A DNA stretch of 64,000 nucleotides, from assembly GCF_009389715.1 (NCBI RefSeq), contig NC_052409.1:1962001-2026000 (forward strand), in the 5' to 3' direction. The notes beneath the pieces are model-generated. The model worked only from the letters and a program-made list of their open reading frames with translations. It was not told the DNA's origin and ran no database searches. The translations under genes and the position numbers were made by a program. Positions 13,801-27,236 of the stretch are shown here, in pieces. The DNA is from Phoenix dactylifera. Its lineage: Eukaryota > Streptophyta > Magnoliopsida > Arecales > Arecaceae. Position 1 is the first letter of the stretch. Every line of letters begins with the position of its first letter.

Positions 13801-14896
13801 TCCCACTCGCGTGGGACCCACTAGAGGAATCATGGGTTGTAATAATCGGGTTTTTGGGATTCAGGTCCTTGTAATGATAATATCAGATTAGTGGGGGTTA
13901 TGGTGGGCCCCGTGGCGACCGCACGAGGGGTGAGCAGGGGCATCAGCTTCCACACCACGGTTCAGCGACTAGCGTGAGCTCCCAGGCGGGGGACGAGGTC
14001 CGCCGCTAACTACACTGATTAGGTCTCCTTGAGGGGAGAGAATCACCGGCCCTGCGGTATTCATAGGATGATAGAAAACTGCAGCGTCTTATAAATTTGT
14101 ACGTGTATATTGAGAAGTAAATTGGACCGTCGATTAGACCGTCGCCTATGGTGCTCACTGCTCAGTATTTTAAAAAAAAATTTGGACAGATCGGAAGGCT
14201 GCTTTTCTATTGCTTCGTGATTTTTTTTACTTTTGATTCTACTGATTGCACTTATGCACACCAAAATGGGCTGTACTGGAAGAAAAAAAAAAATCGGCTC
14301 ACACGCGACAGCTCGTTTCCCTCTTCCTTCGCCGAAGGACTTCTCTTTTTTTTGGTGAACCGAAAGACCTCTCTTTGCAATCCATCTAGCGTTGCTGCCA
14401 CCAAGTGGACGGTGGACATATTTGCCGTTCGATGTCGATATCTGTTCCATCGGACGGTTAATATTTGTTTGAACTGGAGTCATAATGAAGGAAGGGTAAG
14501 TTGGTAATTCGTGAAATTTACATCGACCGAAACCGCGAACGTTTTGATGGCGTGTTTGACCTGCATTGCTGAAGACTTCGATAGAGAGGAGGAAAAGGAG
14601 AAGGAAAAAATCGATTGAAATAGAACGTCTCTGTTATCTCGCTCTCGGTGCTCGCCTCGCGTTCTCTCTTTGCTCTCTCTCGCTAAAAAAACCCCGGCGG
14701 GGAATTCGACTTTTATTATGCTTCCTTGGGCGGAGTGCTATTTGTTTGGGATAATTTTTGGTTTTTCCGTCGACAATTGCTTGTTTTTCTGCCGGTATTT
14801 GGGTTGGTGCGGCCGTAATTGATCTCAAACGGGAGGAGATTGGGGTGATCTGGAGAAAATTAGGGTTTTCCTCCTCTGACTTGAGGAGGGGAAGGT
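10829..14896. other. Divergent spacer between HCF106 and the At5g52430-like gene
   Basis: About 4 kb without a supported gene. It includes an LTR-like remnant (about 11240-11975), a long T tract (about 11061-11083) and, from about 14550, sequence that is probably 5' UTR of the downstream gene. Around 12340-12450 the phrase ggactcgtttggtcc resembles the end of a transposable element, but I found no partner end. Confidence 0.6.
11240..11975 (+). mobile_element. LTR-retrotransposon remnant, probably a degraded solo LTR
   Basis: The order of sequence resembles a Ty3/gypsy LTR: an AT-rich U3-like part; a TATA-like catatatacagggag near 11643; then gttttaggtaagctctcgagaacc and a pyrimidine-rich segment; then acttaaatgtcggagagtcccctgcc followed by ttcttggc; and a tail of cctcaatcaacctcggcctc. 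I recall similar text in monocot gypsy LTRs. There are no gag or pol ORFs beside it and no clear target-site duplication, so boundaries are approximate. Confidence 0.5.
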
Positions 14897-17800
14897 ATGA
14901 ATAATAATAGCGTAGAGACGGTGAATGCGGCGGCGGCGGCGATCGTCTCTGCTGAGAACCGAGTCCAGCAGGTCACCGTTCCGGTGAAGTTCGGACTCCC
15001 TTCTCTCGATTTTCTTCTACTATGATATCTCTATTTAATTCTTTTCTTGCATAACGATGAGATTGTCTCTAGTTGGTGGTTATTTTGCTAGTTCTCTGAT
15101 TAACTGAAGTTAAAAAAAAGAAAAACCTTGCCGCGGTTGCAGAACACAGGAATTATCCGTGGATTTTATTGCTTTTAGTTCCTAGGCATTTTTAGTGTAA
15201 AGTTGCATGATCATTTTTATTTCCAAACAGACAAGATGATGAACTGCGATGAGATGAATCATTACTTTGTCACCTACTTTCTATGATTTCTTGGTCAAGT
15301 CATTGTGGTATAAAGGTTGTAATCATTATTCTTCGATTTAATTCTACCCTGAAAAGTATCTAGATTCAAGTCAGATCACTGATTAATAGACAGTCACGTT
15401 GCTCTGTTACAAGACAGAACTTTTCAGTTCTGTAATATTGTTTATATGTGATTGTACGCAAATATTGCTGAATCCTTAGTTCTTGCCTTTGTTGGATGCT
15501 TCGATTGAGAAGCTGCGGCTTAGTGGAATCTGGTACCCTGACAATCATGGAACATCACTTAAATGGCTATTTGAGTAACCATTTAAGGAGCGGGAAACTA
15601 TTTTTTTAAGCGATTTTTTTTTGTCACATAATAATTTCACCACTCTGGTGATGTACTGTTTCTGGGTATAATTCCAGTTAGCATGCGCTTTTTTCTGTCT
15701 TTCTCCCATATGTAAGCCTCGGTGGTAAATAGAGAATTTATAATTTATTTATCTCTGTCTTAGCAACTAGTATTTAGTTTGTTGCTTTGTAATGAGTTTT
15801 GCTAATATTACCATGATACAGTACCCTGGGGCTTAGATTGCTATGTGGGTGTGAATCTGTTTCACCATTGATATTCATCAATTTTGAACTCTGACGTGTA
15901 TAATTCAAGTCTCTGCAAGTCCAAGTAATATAAGTTTAAAGGATATCTATGCCCAGAATGCAATCAAAGTAAAAACGTTTTTTTTGTTGTTTAATTTTTA
16001 GATTGGAGGTGCTAATCTTCACCTTCTATCCCATACCCACCCCACTCCTCAAGGGTGGACTTCAACCAGAATGGAACCTCTGCCTCCCTTGCCCAAGCAG
16101 CAAAGGGTGATACCATCCGAGCAAGTGCTTGGTGGTCACTCGACATAAAACTAAAATGCATAGTACGATTTATATTTATCTATTTTCTTCTTTTACTATT
16201 CAATGCATTGTGCTGAAATATGTTGTTGATCCACAACCTGGATTAATGTAGCATGTTCCTGCATGAAAGAATGGTTTGATGTTAGATTGGAACAATGGTT
16301 ACCTGATATATTTGCCTTTCAAAGAAAAGCCTTAGGTATTCTAGCTTCCAATAAGATGGAAGGTAGAGGGCCAAGGATGTTATATGAACCACTTATCCGA
16401 GGGATTTAGTTAAATTCAGTGCTTTGCGCTGGTTCGATGGCACTTGAAACTGCCTTTTTATACATTCCTCAAACTCCATAATGTATCACCCCTTAGCAGG
16501 ATAATGACCCAACTCATCAGCAACTTTATCTGAAAAGAGAGCCAGGTTGTCTTTAGCAGTGTTATGAATGTGCACGAATATAGATTATGTAGCGGGTTTG
16601 ATCCCTTTTTACTAAAACGGGTATGAATTGAAACTTGCTTAAAAGAAATGATAACTTTCTTTCCTGAAACAAAAATGATGGCTATAACTATGGTAAAGCA
16701 AAATGACCATGGGTAAGAGTGATAAGTAATATATATATACAAACAGAGTGAGTTGGGGAATGAATCGTAAGAGTGTTTCTAAAGGGAAGTTGCATATAAA
16801 TTTTCTGTCATAACAAGGTGGAGGGTGGAAAGTAGAGCATCCCTTTGGAGAGGACAATGTTGAATGTTGTGGTTCTGAGTTACATGAAAGGTGCAAGTGA
16901 AATAGTACAGCCTGCTAGTTTATTTAAGATCTGTTAATCATTATCCACTGTTGCAAGAATATGCAATTTAAAGGATGTATCAGGTCCCCCTTTAGAGAAG
17001 TTAAGGTGACAAAAGAGTTGGCCTTGGTAAATCTTTTCTCAAACCTACTGCTGTTGGGCAGAATTTTGTTTGCAATTAAACTACATGTGGATGCATGGAC
17101 CTTTATGACTCAAAAAGGATTGTGATCGCCCATCCTTTTCTGTTCACAGTATTTCTCTTGTCTTTTCTAGATGTATTCCAACTATGGATTAATGATATGA
17201 GAAAATTACAGATGATGCGAATTGAAACCCCAAATGTAGAAATTGAATTGGGTATCTTTTTCCTGCTAATCATATGTAGAACTTTTTCTAGTGTATGTTA
17301 GAATCACCACTTGTTCCAAAAGCTTAAGCTGATAGGATGAGGTAGATTTATTTATATATTTTATATTTTCTTACACTCCTCCTCACATGTCGGCCAGACT
17401 TTCCTTTTAATGGGTGAGCCCAATATGTGAAATTTTTAATAATGGGGTTAAAGAGTGCCAAGATAGGGTTCGAACTCAGGACCTCTGCTCTGATACGATG
17501 TTAAAAGAAGCAGAATATTTGAGAAAGAAAAAAAATGTTTTATTCTGTGTTGCACTATATGATTACAAGGCTATTATATATACACATCGATTGCAGGATA
17601 AGGATGAATGCCGAAATGCAAAACAAACAAACTAATTTCAGCTGTTCAGGATAAAGATGAATGCAAACTAACGTGTGCTTTTCAATAGTGTACCTAAGTA
17701 TCACTAGTTTGGAGATTATGTCAAGATCTCAGTGATGCAAACATCTGCACCGGTTTCTAGATGTGATGTCTTTGATTAACCTTATTGGATTCTTAATGTG

Positions 17801-20020
17801 AATTTGTTTATAGATAATAATATCAATGAATTGCCATGGCTTTTGGTTCTTATTTGCATCTTGGACTTTCCATCCTTAAGAACTTTTCTCTTTATTAAGT
17901 TGCTATCCGTGATGTTGATTCTGTATGGGTTCATCGTAAAGGGGAGGAACTGAATACATTATGAAATTGATATATAATAATAGCAAGAAATTTGTAGATT
18001 CCGTTCTTCTTTGTAACAGTTCATTTTTTCCTCTCTTGGGGATCATCATAATAGGGGAGAAGCAGTCGGCTTCTCTTTCCCCCTTCAGAAGTACCTCATT
18101 TTTTCTCATCTTGCTCTCTCTGTTCCGTTTTTTTCCTCTCCTCCCTTTGAAATTCATCCAGCAAGGTGGATATCACATAGGGAGGAGTTTGATATTTTAA
18201 ACCTGAAACTCTCATCAAGCTTCTTTATTATTTTAGAATCTGGATATGTGATAAGAAATAATTTTTAGATAGAACTTTTATTGCCTCTTCTCAAAACAGA
18301 AAAGATAGAGCTTTTATTGTGGCCCACTATTTCAAATTACTTCCTCATTCCATTTGTTACTTTTCCTTTTTTCCCCAACTGCAACCCAAGAAGGAGAATC
18401 GTGTGCTCGACTTGTTTGTCAGTCACTAAAAGCTAATTATCACAGGTGAAGTCGAACATTTTACTAGAGAGTCATAAGCAAACAAAGTGTATATTCATTC
18501 CTCAATTTTTATTCTCATTAATCCTATGGACTCGTTTGTTTTCTAATGTGGAGTTGTACTGGGTCAATCTTCTTTGATGACCCAGGCAAATGCCCTTTAT
18601 TTTTCTGTGTAGAGTGCTGAGTAAATAGAGGATGAGAGGGATCTTGGACAGATATTGCTCAGAATTGGACATGTTGAAGATGAATGCAGTTATTGCAACA
18701 AAATAGTTATCTTGAAATATATGTTTGGAGCTTGTGAAAATGCCAAAAACGTGGAATGACTTAATGTTTGCCCATTATGATAATTTTTCTTCCATTGTGA
18801 CTAGATAGTTTTCAAAATATGAATACACTGTCATTTATCCTATGTTTTTTATTGGCAGAGGAGAAGATGGCGAGCTTGTTTCAGTGTGTACTGGTGCTTT
18901 GGATCTCATAGACATCGTAAGCGTGTCAGCCGTGCAGTCCTTGTGCCTGAACAGACACTACCAAGGTCAGATGCGCCTGCCCCTGAAAATCCCATCCACC
19001 CTCCTGCATTTGTTGCACCTCCTTCCTCTCCAGCTTCCTTCCTCCAATCAGAACCCCCTTCTGTCACCCAATCGCCTGCAGGTCCTCTATCCCTTTCTGT
19101 TCTCTCAGCAAATTCCTACTCCCCCAATGGCCCTGCCTCCATCTTTGCCATTGGGCCTTATGCTCATGAGACTCAGCTAGTCTCGCCTCCTGTCTTCTCC
19201 ACCTTCACAACCGAACCATCCACTGCTTCATTTACTCCCCCTCCAGAACCTGTTCAGCTAACAAACCCTTCATCTCCTGAGGTTCCATTTGCTCAACTTT
19301 TAACCTCTTCCCTGAATTCCAACTGCAAGCAGAGCGAAGCCTATGTGTTTCAGTCAAACCAGTTTTACCCGGGAAGCCCGATAGGGCGCCTCATATCACC
19401 GAGTTCAGCATGTTCAGGCACTTCATCCCCTTTCCGTGATGTCGAATTCCAATCCCCTGCTGGTGGCTCCTTCCCATCGTTTCCAGTTAGCGAGCCACCA
19501 AAGATCTTAAGTGCTGAAGGAATTGCTGAGCTCAAGCTGATACCTCGACATGCTCGCAACGGTGGTTCGCTTTTGGATGGTCAGATCACCGCAGCTGAAC
19601 CTAGGGTGGATTCTGCTATGGGGTCTCATAATAATGAGCATGCCATGGATCACAGAGTATCATTTGAATTGACTGCAGAAGAGTTTGCACGCTGCTTTGG
19701 GAAGAAAACAGCAATGTCAGGGGAAACTAACTCAGGATCTTCGCAAGCTGCAACAACTGCAGGAAACCAGATTACTGATGAAGCCAATAATAGCAATGAA
19801 ATCTGTGTCGATGAAACTTATCATGACTTGCCTGAGAAAGTGCAACCCTCCATTGCCCTTCCAGCAGCTAAAGAGTTCAAATTTGATAATGCTGATGGAG
19901 CACCTCCAGACCCTAGTGTTGGCTCTGATTGGTGGGGCAAATGAGAAGGTTGTTGGGACAGCAAGTGAGCCTCGCAAGAATTGGGCATATTTCCCTATGA
20001 TACAGCCTGGGGTCAGCTGA
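14897..20020 (+). CDS. At5g52430/At4g25620-like Pro/Ser-rich protein, C-terminus frameshifted
   Basis: This is a plant family annotated as hydroxyproline-rich glycoprotein-like, with no settled biochemical role. Exon 1 is 14897-14983 (starting MNNNSVETVNAAAAAIVSAE) and exon 2 starts at 18859 after a 3.9-kb intron. Exon 2 begins with a basic, Cys/Trp-containing patch (WRACFSVYWCFGSHRHRKR). Family blocks follow: RAVLVPE, FVAPPSSPASFLQSEPPS, IGPYAHETQLVSPPVFS, FTTEPSTASFTPPPEP, NPSSPEVPFAQLLTSSL, HRVSFELTAEEFARCF and AKEFKFDN. The frame ends at a TGA (19942-19944) after SDWWGK, giving 390 aa. Just downstream, in the +1-shifted frame, lies ANEKVVG then NWAYFP and a stop at 20020, which matches the family's usual ending. 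One extra G in the run 19934-19937 explains this. An alternative donor at 14972 would drop four codons. The 3' UTR runs to about 20390. Confidence 0.85.
17290..17640. repeat. Dispersed LTR/TRIM-like repeat in intron 1
   Basis: The motif series aaaagcttaagctgatagga, cactcctcctcacatgt, gggttcgaactcaggacctc and ctctgatacgatgtta is familiar to me from many plant introns as a non-autonomous repeat. The ggttcgaac is a tRNA T-loop look-alike, but no tRNA fold surrounds it. Ends are uncertain. Confidence 0.4.
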
Positions 20021-22073
20021 TCGCCGATCCTAAATGCATCCTATATGTGGAAAGAGGAGCCTCCATAGCCGGCTCTATGGTTCATGGCCCCCATTTTGGC
20101 AGCTTTGCCGGGAACAGGAGGCCCGGGCATTCTGCAAACCAAACTTACGAAGATCTTTCAGTGGATGATGATGGTGAGATGGACTACTTCGCTAGCTAGC
20201 TGCACCTCAGGTCCTCTCCATCACGGGAAAAAATAAACACAAGATTTTGATGTCTTATGTGACATATGTAATGTGGTGTAATAGTCCTTCTGTTCTCGTA
20301 CCAGGAGTACAGATATCTACAATGATGGATCATATAATTGTCATATTATGGCATTATCAGCCTGTGATTTTTTAGCTCTTGGAACTTGGTTATGTCTTCC
20401 CATTTAGCTAATCTGCTTGCTTCTTGGTTTTAGTTCTTGTTCGGTGTCATCAGGTCGCCGGGCAGCCGAAGCATCTTCACCTCCCATCCGAGAGTATGAC
20501 ATTGGTGCATGATGGCATGGAATTAATACCACCCTCCAAAATATGTGAGTCAGTACTCTTCAATGCTGCAAAAAGCCTGGAAGGAATAAGTTAAAAGTTG
20601 AAGGGCCTAGCAAAACTACGGGGTATACTTTCCAGATTATCTTTTGCTCCTTATCTAGAATTAATCTTCAGAATTCAGGACAGAGTGAGATATTAGATTT
20701 AGGATAAGACAATGTCACATACCTGCAAAAGTTGCACTATTTGCTATGCACATGATGTAGGTGCAACCAGTTACATGGGCCATGCACAACATGCAACCCG
20801 ATGTAGCCTAGAGTATTGCTTAGAAAGCAGACAGTCACTGAAAAATATGATGGTATAACCCAGCTGTAAGGAGGAGTTGATTACCTAGAATGGATGTCAA
20901 ACGTCGTATTCGAGCTTTCCCAGTCCATCATCCAAACTACTAGCATTAAATGGTGTCGTGGTTCTGCCACCCAAACTCGCTTGGCAGTTGAGAAAATTCA
21001 AGAGATCTGGAAATTTAAATTTTTGAACCCTGCTGAGATGAACGTGGAGTCGGCCCGGACTACGTCTGCACATACATGTAGAGGTAGCAATCCTCTAATA
21101 TTTGAAAAAATAATTAAAATATAATTTTCTGTCGGATTCCCTTTTAGACAGTTGAAATCTATTCAAGATTCTCCTCAATCAGTGTGCCGTCATGTCGGTG
21201 ATTTACAAAAAGGTACGAACAAACGAACACCTACCATGGGCACCTTGGCAAGTAGGATTTTCCAACAGTCCTGGCCATACGGACGGTCCAACTAGATGAG
21301 AGATTCAACAGTGTTGCAACCTTCTCGGACATTCGAGCACGGCCCCTGTTAAGGAAGACAGGAAGGAAGCTGTACACAACCCATTCAACCCACCAGGCAC
21401 CACGTACTATTTTTTTGGATGCGACTTTCCACTCTGATTGCTACGGCAGTGGAAACTTTATGGCCACTGGCCTTTGCCAGCTTTCTCTTCGTTTCCGTCT
21501 GGTGATTCTCTCTTCAATTATGGAACCACATCTGTGCACCTGCCATGACCCACCTTCATGTCAGTCCACATCGTTAGCCTCCTTCCTTTTTGCAGTGAAA
21601 AGCCATCCAGTTTTTTTTCGCACTTTTAGGCCATCGGCTCCTGGTCTTGGCTCCGTGGATATTCTTTCTGGGAGTCTGGGAAAGGCAGACTGGTGTGAAA
21701 GGTAAATGTTTTGCGTTTTTTTTTTTTTTTCTTGTGATCGGCATGAAAGTTTTCGTCATTTAATGCATCACTCGCCATGAATCTGTGCCTTTCGAGGACC
21801 CTCTTCTTGATCTTTTTCATTTGTAGGATTAATATTCTCCGATTTCTAAAAGGTTTTATTCTTTTTCTGAACTATTCTTTTTAAGGTTTTGGCGCATATA
21901 ATTGTAGAAAGTAGAGAACCAGCCTTCCTGTTTACTCTAGATTTGCAGAGTTTTGGCGTCTATATCCAATATCCTTAATTTGTGGGACTGTTCGAATGCA
22001 AGGTGGGTGGAGTTATCCTCCTCGAATAGCTCGCGGGGGCATCTAAAGAGGCTCAACTCTCTAAGCCACAGAA
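20021..22073. other. Spacer upstream of the SIET gene
   Basis: The left part, to about 20390, is probably the 3' UTR of the preceding gene. The rest would hold the promoter and 5' UTR of the transporter gene. A T tract lies at about 21717-21730. I see no conserved ORF on either strand. Confidence 0.6.
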
Positions 22074-25000
22074 ATGGCCATGGCACACACTGTGAAGGTG
22101 GTACTAGGCTCGGTTGCCTTTGGGATCTTCTGGGTCCTAGCCGTTTTCCCTGCGGTACCCTTCCTTCCAATTGGAAGGACTGCAGGATCTCTTCTTGGTG
22201 CCATGCTTATGGTCACCTTCCGAGTGATCACTCCGGAAGAAGCCTATGCAGCTATCGACCTCCCGATCCTTGGCCTCCTCTTTGGCACCATGGTCGTCTG
22301 CGTCTTTCTTGAAAGGGCCGATATGTTCAAGTACTTGGGTAAATTGCTCTCATGGAAGAGCAGAGGTGGCAAGGATTTGCTCTGCCGCATCTGTCTTGTT
22401 TCTGCTGTGTCCAGCGCTCTATTCACCAATGATACTTGTTGTGTTGTCCTCACTGAATTCATCCTGAAGATTGCAAGACAGAACAATTTGCCGCCGCAGC
22501 CCTTCCTTTTAGCCCTGGCTTCTAGTGCTAATATCGGTTCTTCCACGACGCCGATCGGTAACCCGCAGAACCTAGTTATAGCTGTTCAAAGTGAGATCTC
22601 TTTCGGGAAATTCTTTTCTGGGCTTCTTCCTGCGATGCTTGTGGGAATAATTGTGAATGCTGCCATTCTCTTATGCTATTACTGGAAGTTGTTGTCTGAT
22701 CAGAAGGATGCGGAAGTGGTTCAAGCAGCCAAAGACGTGGTTGCTGAAGAGGATGTCACCTCTCACCGTTTTTCGCCTGCGACTTTGTCACACCTTGCTT
22801 CTACTACTTCTCAGGATTGGAGTTCTGCAATTGATTTTGTTATAAACGGAGATATTGGGCATGCCGAGAATGACATACAGTCAGCCGTAAGCGGCGGCGC
22901 TGAGTCTGCAAAGGTCTCAAATGTATCGAAGGAGGTGGCAGGGGTTGGTGGAATTTCTCAAAGGAGAGAGGAAGGTGTGTCTGTGAGGAGATATGTGAGA
23001 ATTGGCAGCCGGATGAATGGTCTGAAAGAAGGGTTCTCTCACCATTCTTTGGAGGAAAAGGAAATTCCCATGGAGAGGTGGCAGAGATTGTTGTGGAAGA
23101 TATGTGTCTATATTGTGACTATTGGAATGCTCATTGCTCTTTTAATGGGGCTAAACATGTCGTGGAGTGCGATTACTGCTGCTCTTGCTCTTGTTGTGCT
23201 GGATTTTAAGGATGCCTGCCCTTCTCTGGAGAAGGTAATTTTATTTTGAGGTTTAGTTAGTATTATGCAGGGTGAAAAATTTGCATTCTTCCACATCCTT
23301 ATGTGCTGTATTCCTGAAAAATTTGCTATTACCGACAAATTTTTTTGAGGGAAAATTCCTGACAATTTTTTTAAGTCTCGTAGAATTGGTATCCATATTT
23401 TTCAGCAAAAGTTTATGATAATTCTTCATGAAAACATTTTAGACATGGCTGATGTATCTGCTGCAAATGCAAACCAGGTTTCTTATTCATTATTGATATT
23501 CTTTTGTGGGATGTTCATTACCGTCGATGGATTTAATAAAACTGGCATACCAAGTGCTCTGTGGGATCTGATGGAGCCATACACACGGATTGATAGTGCT
23601 GGAGGGGTTGCAGTTCTTGCCTTCGTTATCCTTGTTCTCTCAAATGTTGCCTCTAATGTACCTACTGGTAAGTTGAGCTCATTTGTTTTGTACCATTAGG
23701 TAGTGGAAGTATACATGATTGTGAGAAGGTTCAACTTCAAACTTTATTATGTTCGGTTCCAATAGGTTCTCTAAACTGCTATTTTACTACCTTACTAACT
23801 TTTCTCTTGCATGTGAGGATTAAAATGTATTGAAATCTTCTAGCCTACTCCATGTACATGTCTGGATGTTTGTTACCTGGAGAAAAACTGGCTTCTGTGC
23901 TTACCCTGCAAGCTTAAACTTTGGAGAGTCTAGATATCAACAGTTGAATTTAGCTTTATATACTGAGTAGATTGGTATTATTGGGAACTCGAGTATAACG
24001 TATATGACACCTCTATATCACATGGATTTACGATTGCATAGAAGCTACTTATGATGACGCTGCCTAGACTGCAGTAGAAAATAATATCTGTCCTTTTGCA
24101 TTTGTAAACTTGTTCGCATTGGTAACAAATTTGAAACTGTAATTAGTTAGAATATGAAACTGAGAATGATTTTCCATATACTATTCTCCTGGTGAAACTG
24201 CAAAAAATCTTACTTCCTGATGGATTAACAATTAAAAAATGATTTTTGGGGTATGAATTGTTAGCGGTCAAAGTTTCGAACAAAAACTGAAACAGGTTAG
24301 GAAATTCCCATATTAAATCGCCCAGTATATCGTTCTGTGCTATCAAGAACAAGGAAAAATCAAAGATAATCTACAAACTGCTTACTTGAATGGGAACCGT
24401 TCTAATGGGCTTGTTCGGCCATATGCTTGAGCGCTGAGGAGACAGGCAATGCAGTTTGGTGGATGTTATGAGATCTCGAGATCAGATTGTGATTAATAGT
24501 CAAAATCTCTAGAAATCAGTCGGTTATCTATGGGCTGGGGTAGTCACAAGTTTGTCTGACAACCCTACCCTGACTGACCTTTTACATCAAAAGGAAAAAA
24601 AGAGGATGCCTAAATGTACTGCTTTACATAATCTTAATAACTCCTTCCTGAGCTGGAATTTTAGCCGAATACTCCAAGCTTGTTTGGCATATTTTGAATC
24701 TGTTTTCTCCCTGATTTTTTTTTTTTGTGTAAAAATTCAATACATCTAATCATGGTCTCCAGTCGAAGTACTTCTGGTTGTTCTTATATTTTCTCTCTGA
24801 TAAAGTGGCAATGGACCTCAACATGTTTATTTCACTAATGAGATTTTTCCTCTTCCCTTTTCATTTTGTGTTACTCTTGGATGCTTGGATTGTCACCAAA
24901 CAGCAACAATAAGTTCTTTACTAAGAATCCAGTTTCTCGAAACCATTCCCTTTAATTGTTCCTATAGAGGTTCACGACTTGATTCAGCACATGAATTTAA

Positions 25001-27040
25001 AATTCAAATCATTGTAGGCTACCTTTTTCTCATCTGGCCAGAATGACACTACAAATATCATTGTTAGAGATTTAAACCCCTGCATCATCATATCCTCTGT
25101 GGGATGCAAATCAAATGTGCCAGTGAAGATAGTAAGATTGGCTAGGGCATGTTTCTACTTATCTTAAACTTCTCGTTCAACACTAATTGCTTCCTTGCAG
25201 CCTCTTTTGCAAAACTGACTTTCAACTGCAGCATCAAATTTCATATAAACTCCAGGGTGAGCTTTATCAGGCTTTCTATCGTAATTCGTATGCAATTATG
25301 TTCCATTCCATGTAAAGGGATTTGATTTGCTGAAGTGGAAATCGACTTGTCTTGTATGTAAGAAAGCTAACAAACACATATAAAGTACATCCTTTGAGAA
25401 AGAGAAATTGAGACATTCAACAAGTTTCTTCAATACCAAGAGGGTGTCTAAACTTTTCAACAAATTCTTGCTTAAATCCACTGTGAATTGGTTATAAAAT
25501 CAAAGATTTGCATGCAAGCCTGTGCCTGTCCATGTTGTATGGCATGTTACATTGCAGCATCAGATCAGTGCATGACATGGCACGACACGTACTGTACCAG
25601 TTCCAGGCCAGAACAGCACTGCCATGCGACAGTTAAAATCTTTATAAAGGTCTTATACTGCTCATGCTCATCACCATGAAGGAGGATCTACAAGTTTTTT
25701 AATGAAGATATTTGTAGTTAAAGGCCAATTTTTGTCTGTCACCCACAATGCTTTTTTTGTTGATATCATTTTTTTAGCTACATGAGTAATTTTTTTAGAA
25801 GAAGTTTGTTCTTCATTCTCTAGTGTAACTCATAACTGGTCTTGACTTAAATTGCTTGATTGACCAGATAGATTTTAGTTCACTTTGAATATTTCACCTT
25901 TCTGTTTATCATTTCTCAGTGTTAATCTTTAAGTTCCTCACATGTCTGTGGAGTTGCTTCAGAAAAGGGCATGTAAACATAGGAAAGCCAAGTGAGAAGG
26001 GATATAAATAGCAAGAAATTAATCTTTATTGCAAATTTCGCATGATGGAAGGTATAAAATAACTAATATGGAGTTAGAAGTTTGAGGATCTTCAGAAATA
26101 TTTCACATTTGACTTCATGAACCTGTGGAACTAATGAAGCAACAACAGAACCGAGGAATATTAAGACATGGATATTTGGACTGTAGAGGAGAGGATGTCA
26201 CTTACTGATACCATGAAGTTTTCTAGCAACCATTCAGCAAGCTGAATGAGAGATGTTTGTTAACTTCCAATACAAAATATGTTTGTTATGATTGCTTATT
26301 AATTCAATTAACAGTTTGAGAGGAATGATCTTGATAAATCCTTTTTTGATACAGGTAACTTTGTGTACCTAGTTGTTGGAAGATAGAAATCATATTTTCC
26401 TTTTGTTGAAAGCGATGTACAATTTTAGATGTAATAGTTTCTGCATGGTTAAAAAAATCCATAAGGTTGGTTCTCTTCAGACCTCTGATTCCTGCTGCTC
26501 CCCTGGCTATGATATAAGTTGGAATTTAGCACCTATAGAGATCTCATCTGGTTCTGAAATTTTGCTCGTTATCAAAGTTACTGCATGATAATGCATAATA
26601 AGGTAATTGTCTTGCAGCTTACTCTGCATTGTTCTGCAAGGATTCAGCGTCATACATCCATTAGAATACCCTCAAGTCCTTATTAAGTAACTTACAAATG
26701 CATTCACTTAATGAATGATGGTTAGTAATGTGGAAAACTGCTTTTATATGCCTAATATCTCTCCTTGTCTCTAGTTCTGTTGCTTGGAGCTCGAGTGGCA
26801 GCATCTTCAGCGCACATCTCTCCAGCTGAAGAGACCAGGGCATGGCTCATATTAGCATGGGTGAGTACAGTTGCTGGGAATCTATCGCTACTGGGATCAG
26901 CTGCAAACTTGATAGTTTGTGAGCAAGCTCGGCGGGCTCAGTTTTTTGGTTACAACCTCTCATTCTTGAGCCATCTGCGTTTTGGGTTCCCTTCGACGCT
27001 CGTTGTCACAGCTGTTGGCTTGCTACTTATTAGGAACTAA
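22074..27040 (+). CDS. Lsi2-like silicon efflux transporter (SIET; ArsB/NhaD superfamily)
   Basis: This is probably a plasma-membrane exporter related to rice Lsi2, which exports silicic acid in exchange for protons; members also handle arsenite. Exons are 22074-23234, 23478-23667 and 26775-27040, giving 538 aa in phase. N-terminal helices include [19 protein letters not shown] then [13 protein letters not shown] and [15 protein letters not shown]. The signature [15 protein letters not shown] is followed by [19 protein letters not shown]. The C-terminal half mirrors this with [30 protein letters not shown] and [20 protein letters not shown] hydrophilic loop (about residues 208-338) between the halves is rich in Ser/Glu and ends in Arg/Lys-rich text. 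It is much longer than in rice Lsi2 as I recall it, so this may belong to the SIET/At1g02260 branch, and silicon specificity is inference. Intron 2 spans 3.1 kb. Confidence 0.9.
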
Positions 27041-27152
27041 TGATTGCACCTGGTGAAGGACCATGTAGATGGTGAATCTCTTGTATTTTACAATAGCATG
27101 TCAGTCCATGGAAAGAGGCAAGAACTGGTAGCCATTTTGGCACATTTGGAGG

Positions 27153-27236
27153 TAACTAATAGAAGGTATGCTTGGTAGGTGAGGGGATTGTAAATAACTA
27201 ATAGGAGTTATGCTTGATAGGTGAGGAGATTGTCAA
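27153..27236 (+). repeat. 42-bp tandem duplication downstream of SIET
   Basis: Copies at 27153-27194 and 27195-27236 share taactaatag, tatgctt and taggtgagg with few mismatches. They lie in the presumed 3' UTR or just past it. Confidence 0.8.

Noticed and set aside
14061-14507. Opposed frames of 140 and 119 codons upstream of the At5g52430-like gene
   Set aside because: They overlap each other on opposite strands, are low in complexity (Lys/Phe runs) and match no family I know.
17463-17482. tRNA-like T-loop (gggttcgaactcagg)
   Set aside because: No acceptor stem, D arm or anticodon arm could be placed around it; it belongs to a dispersed repeat.
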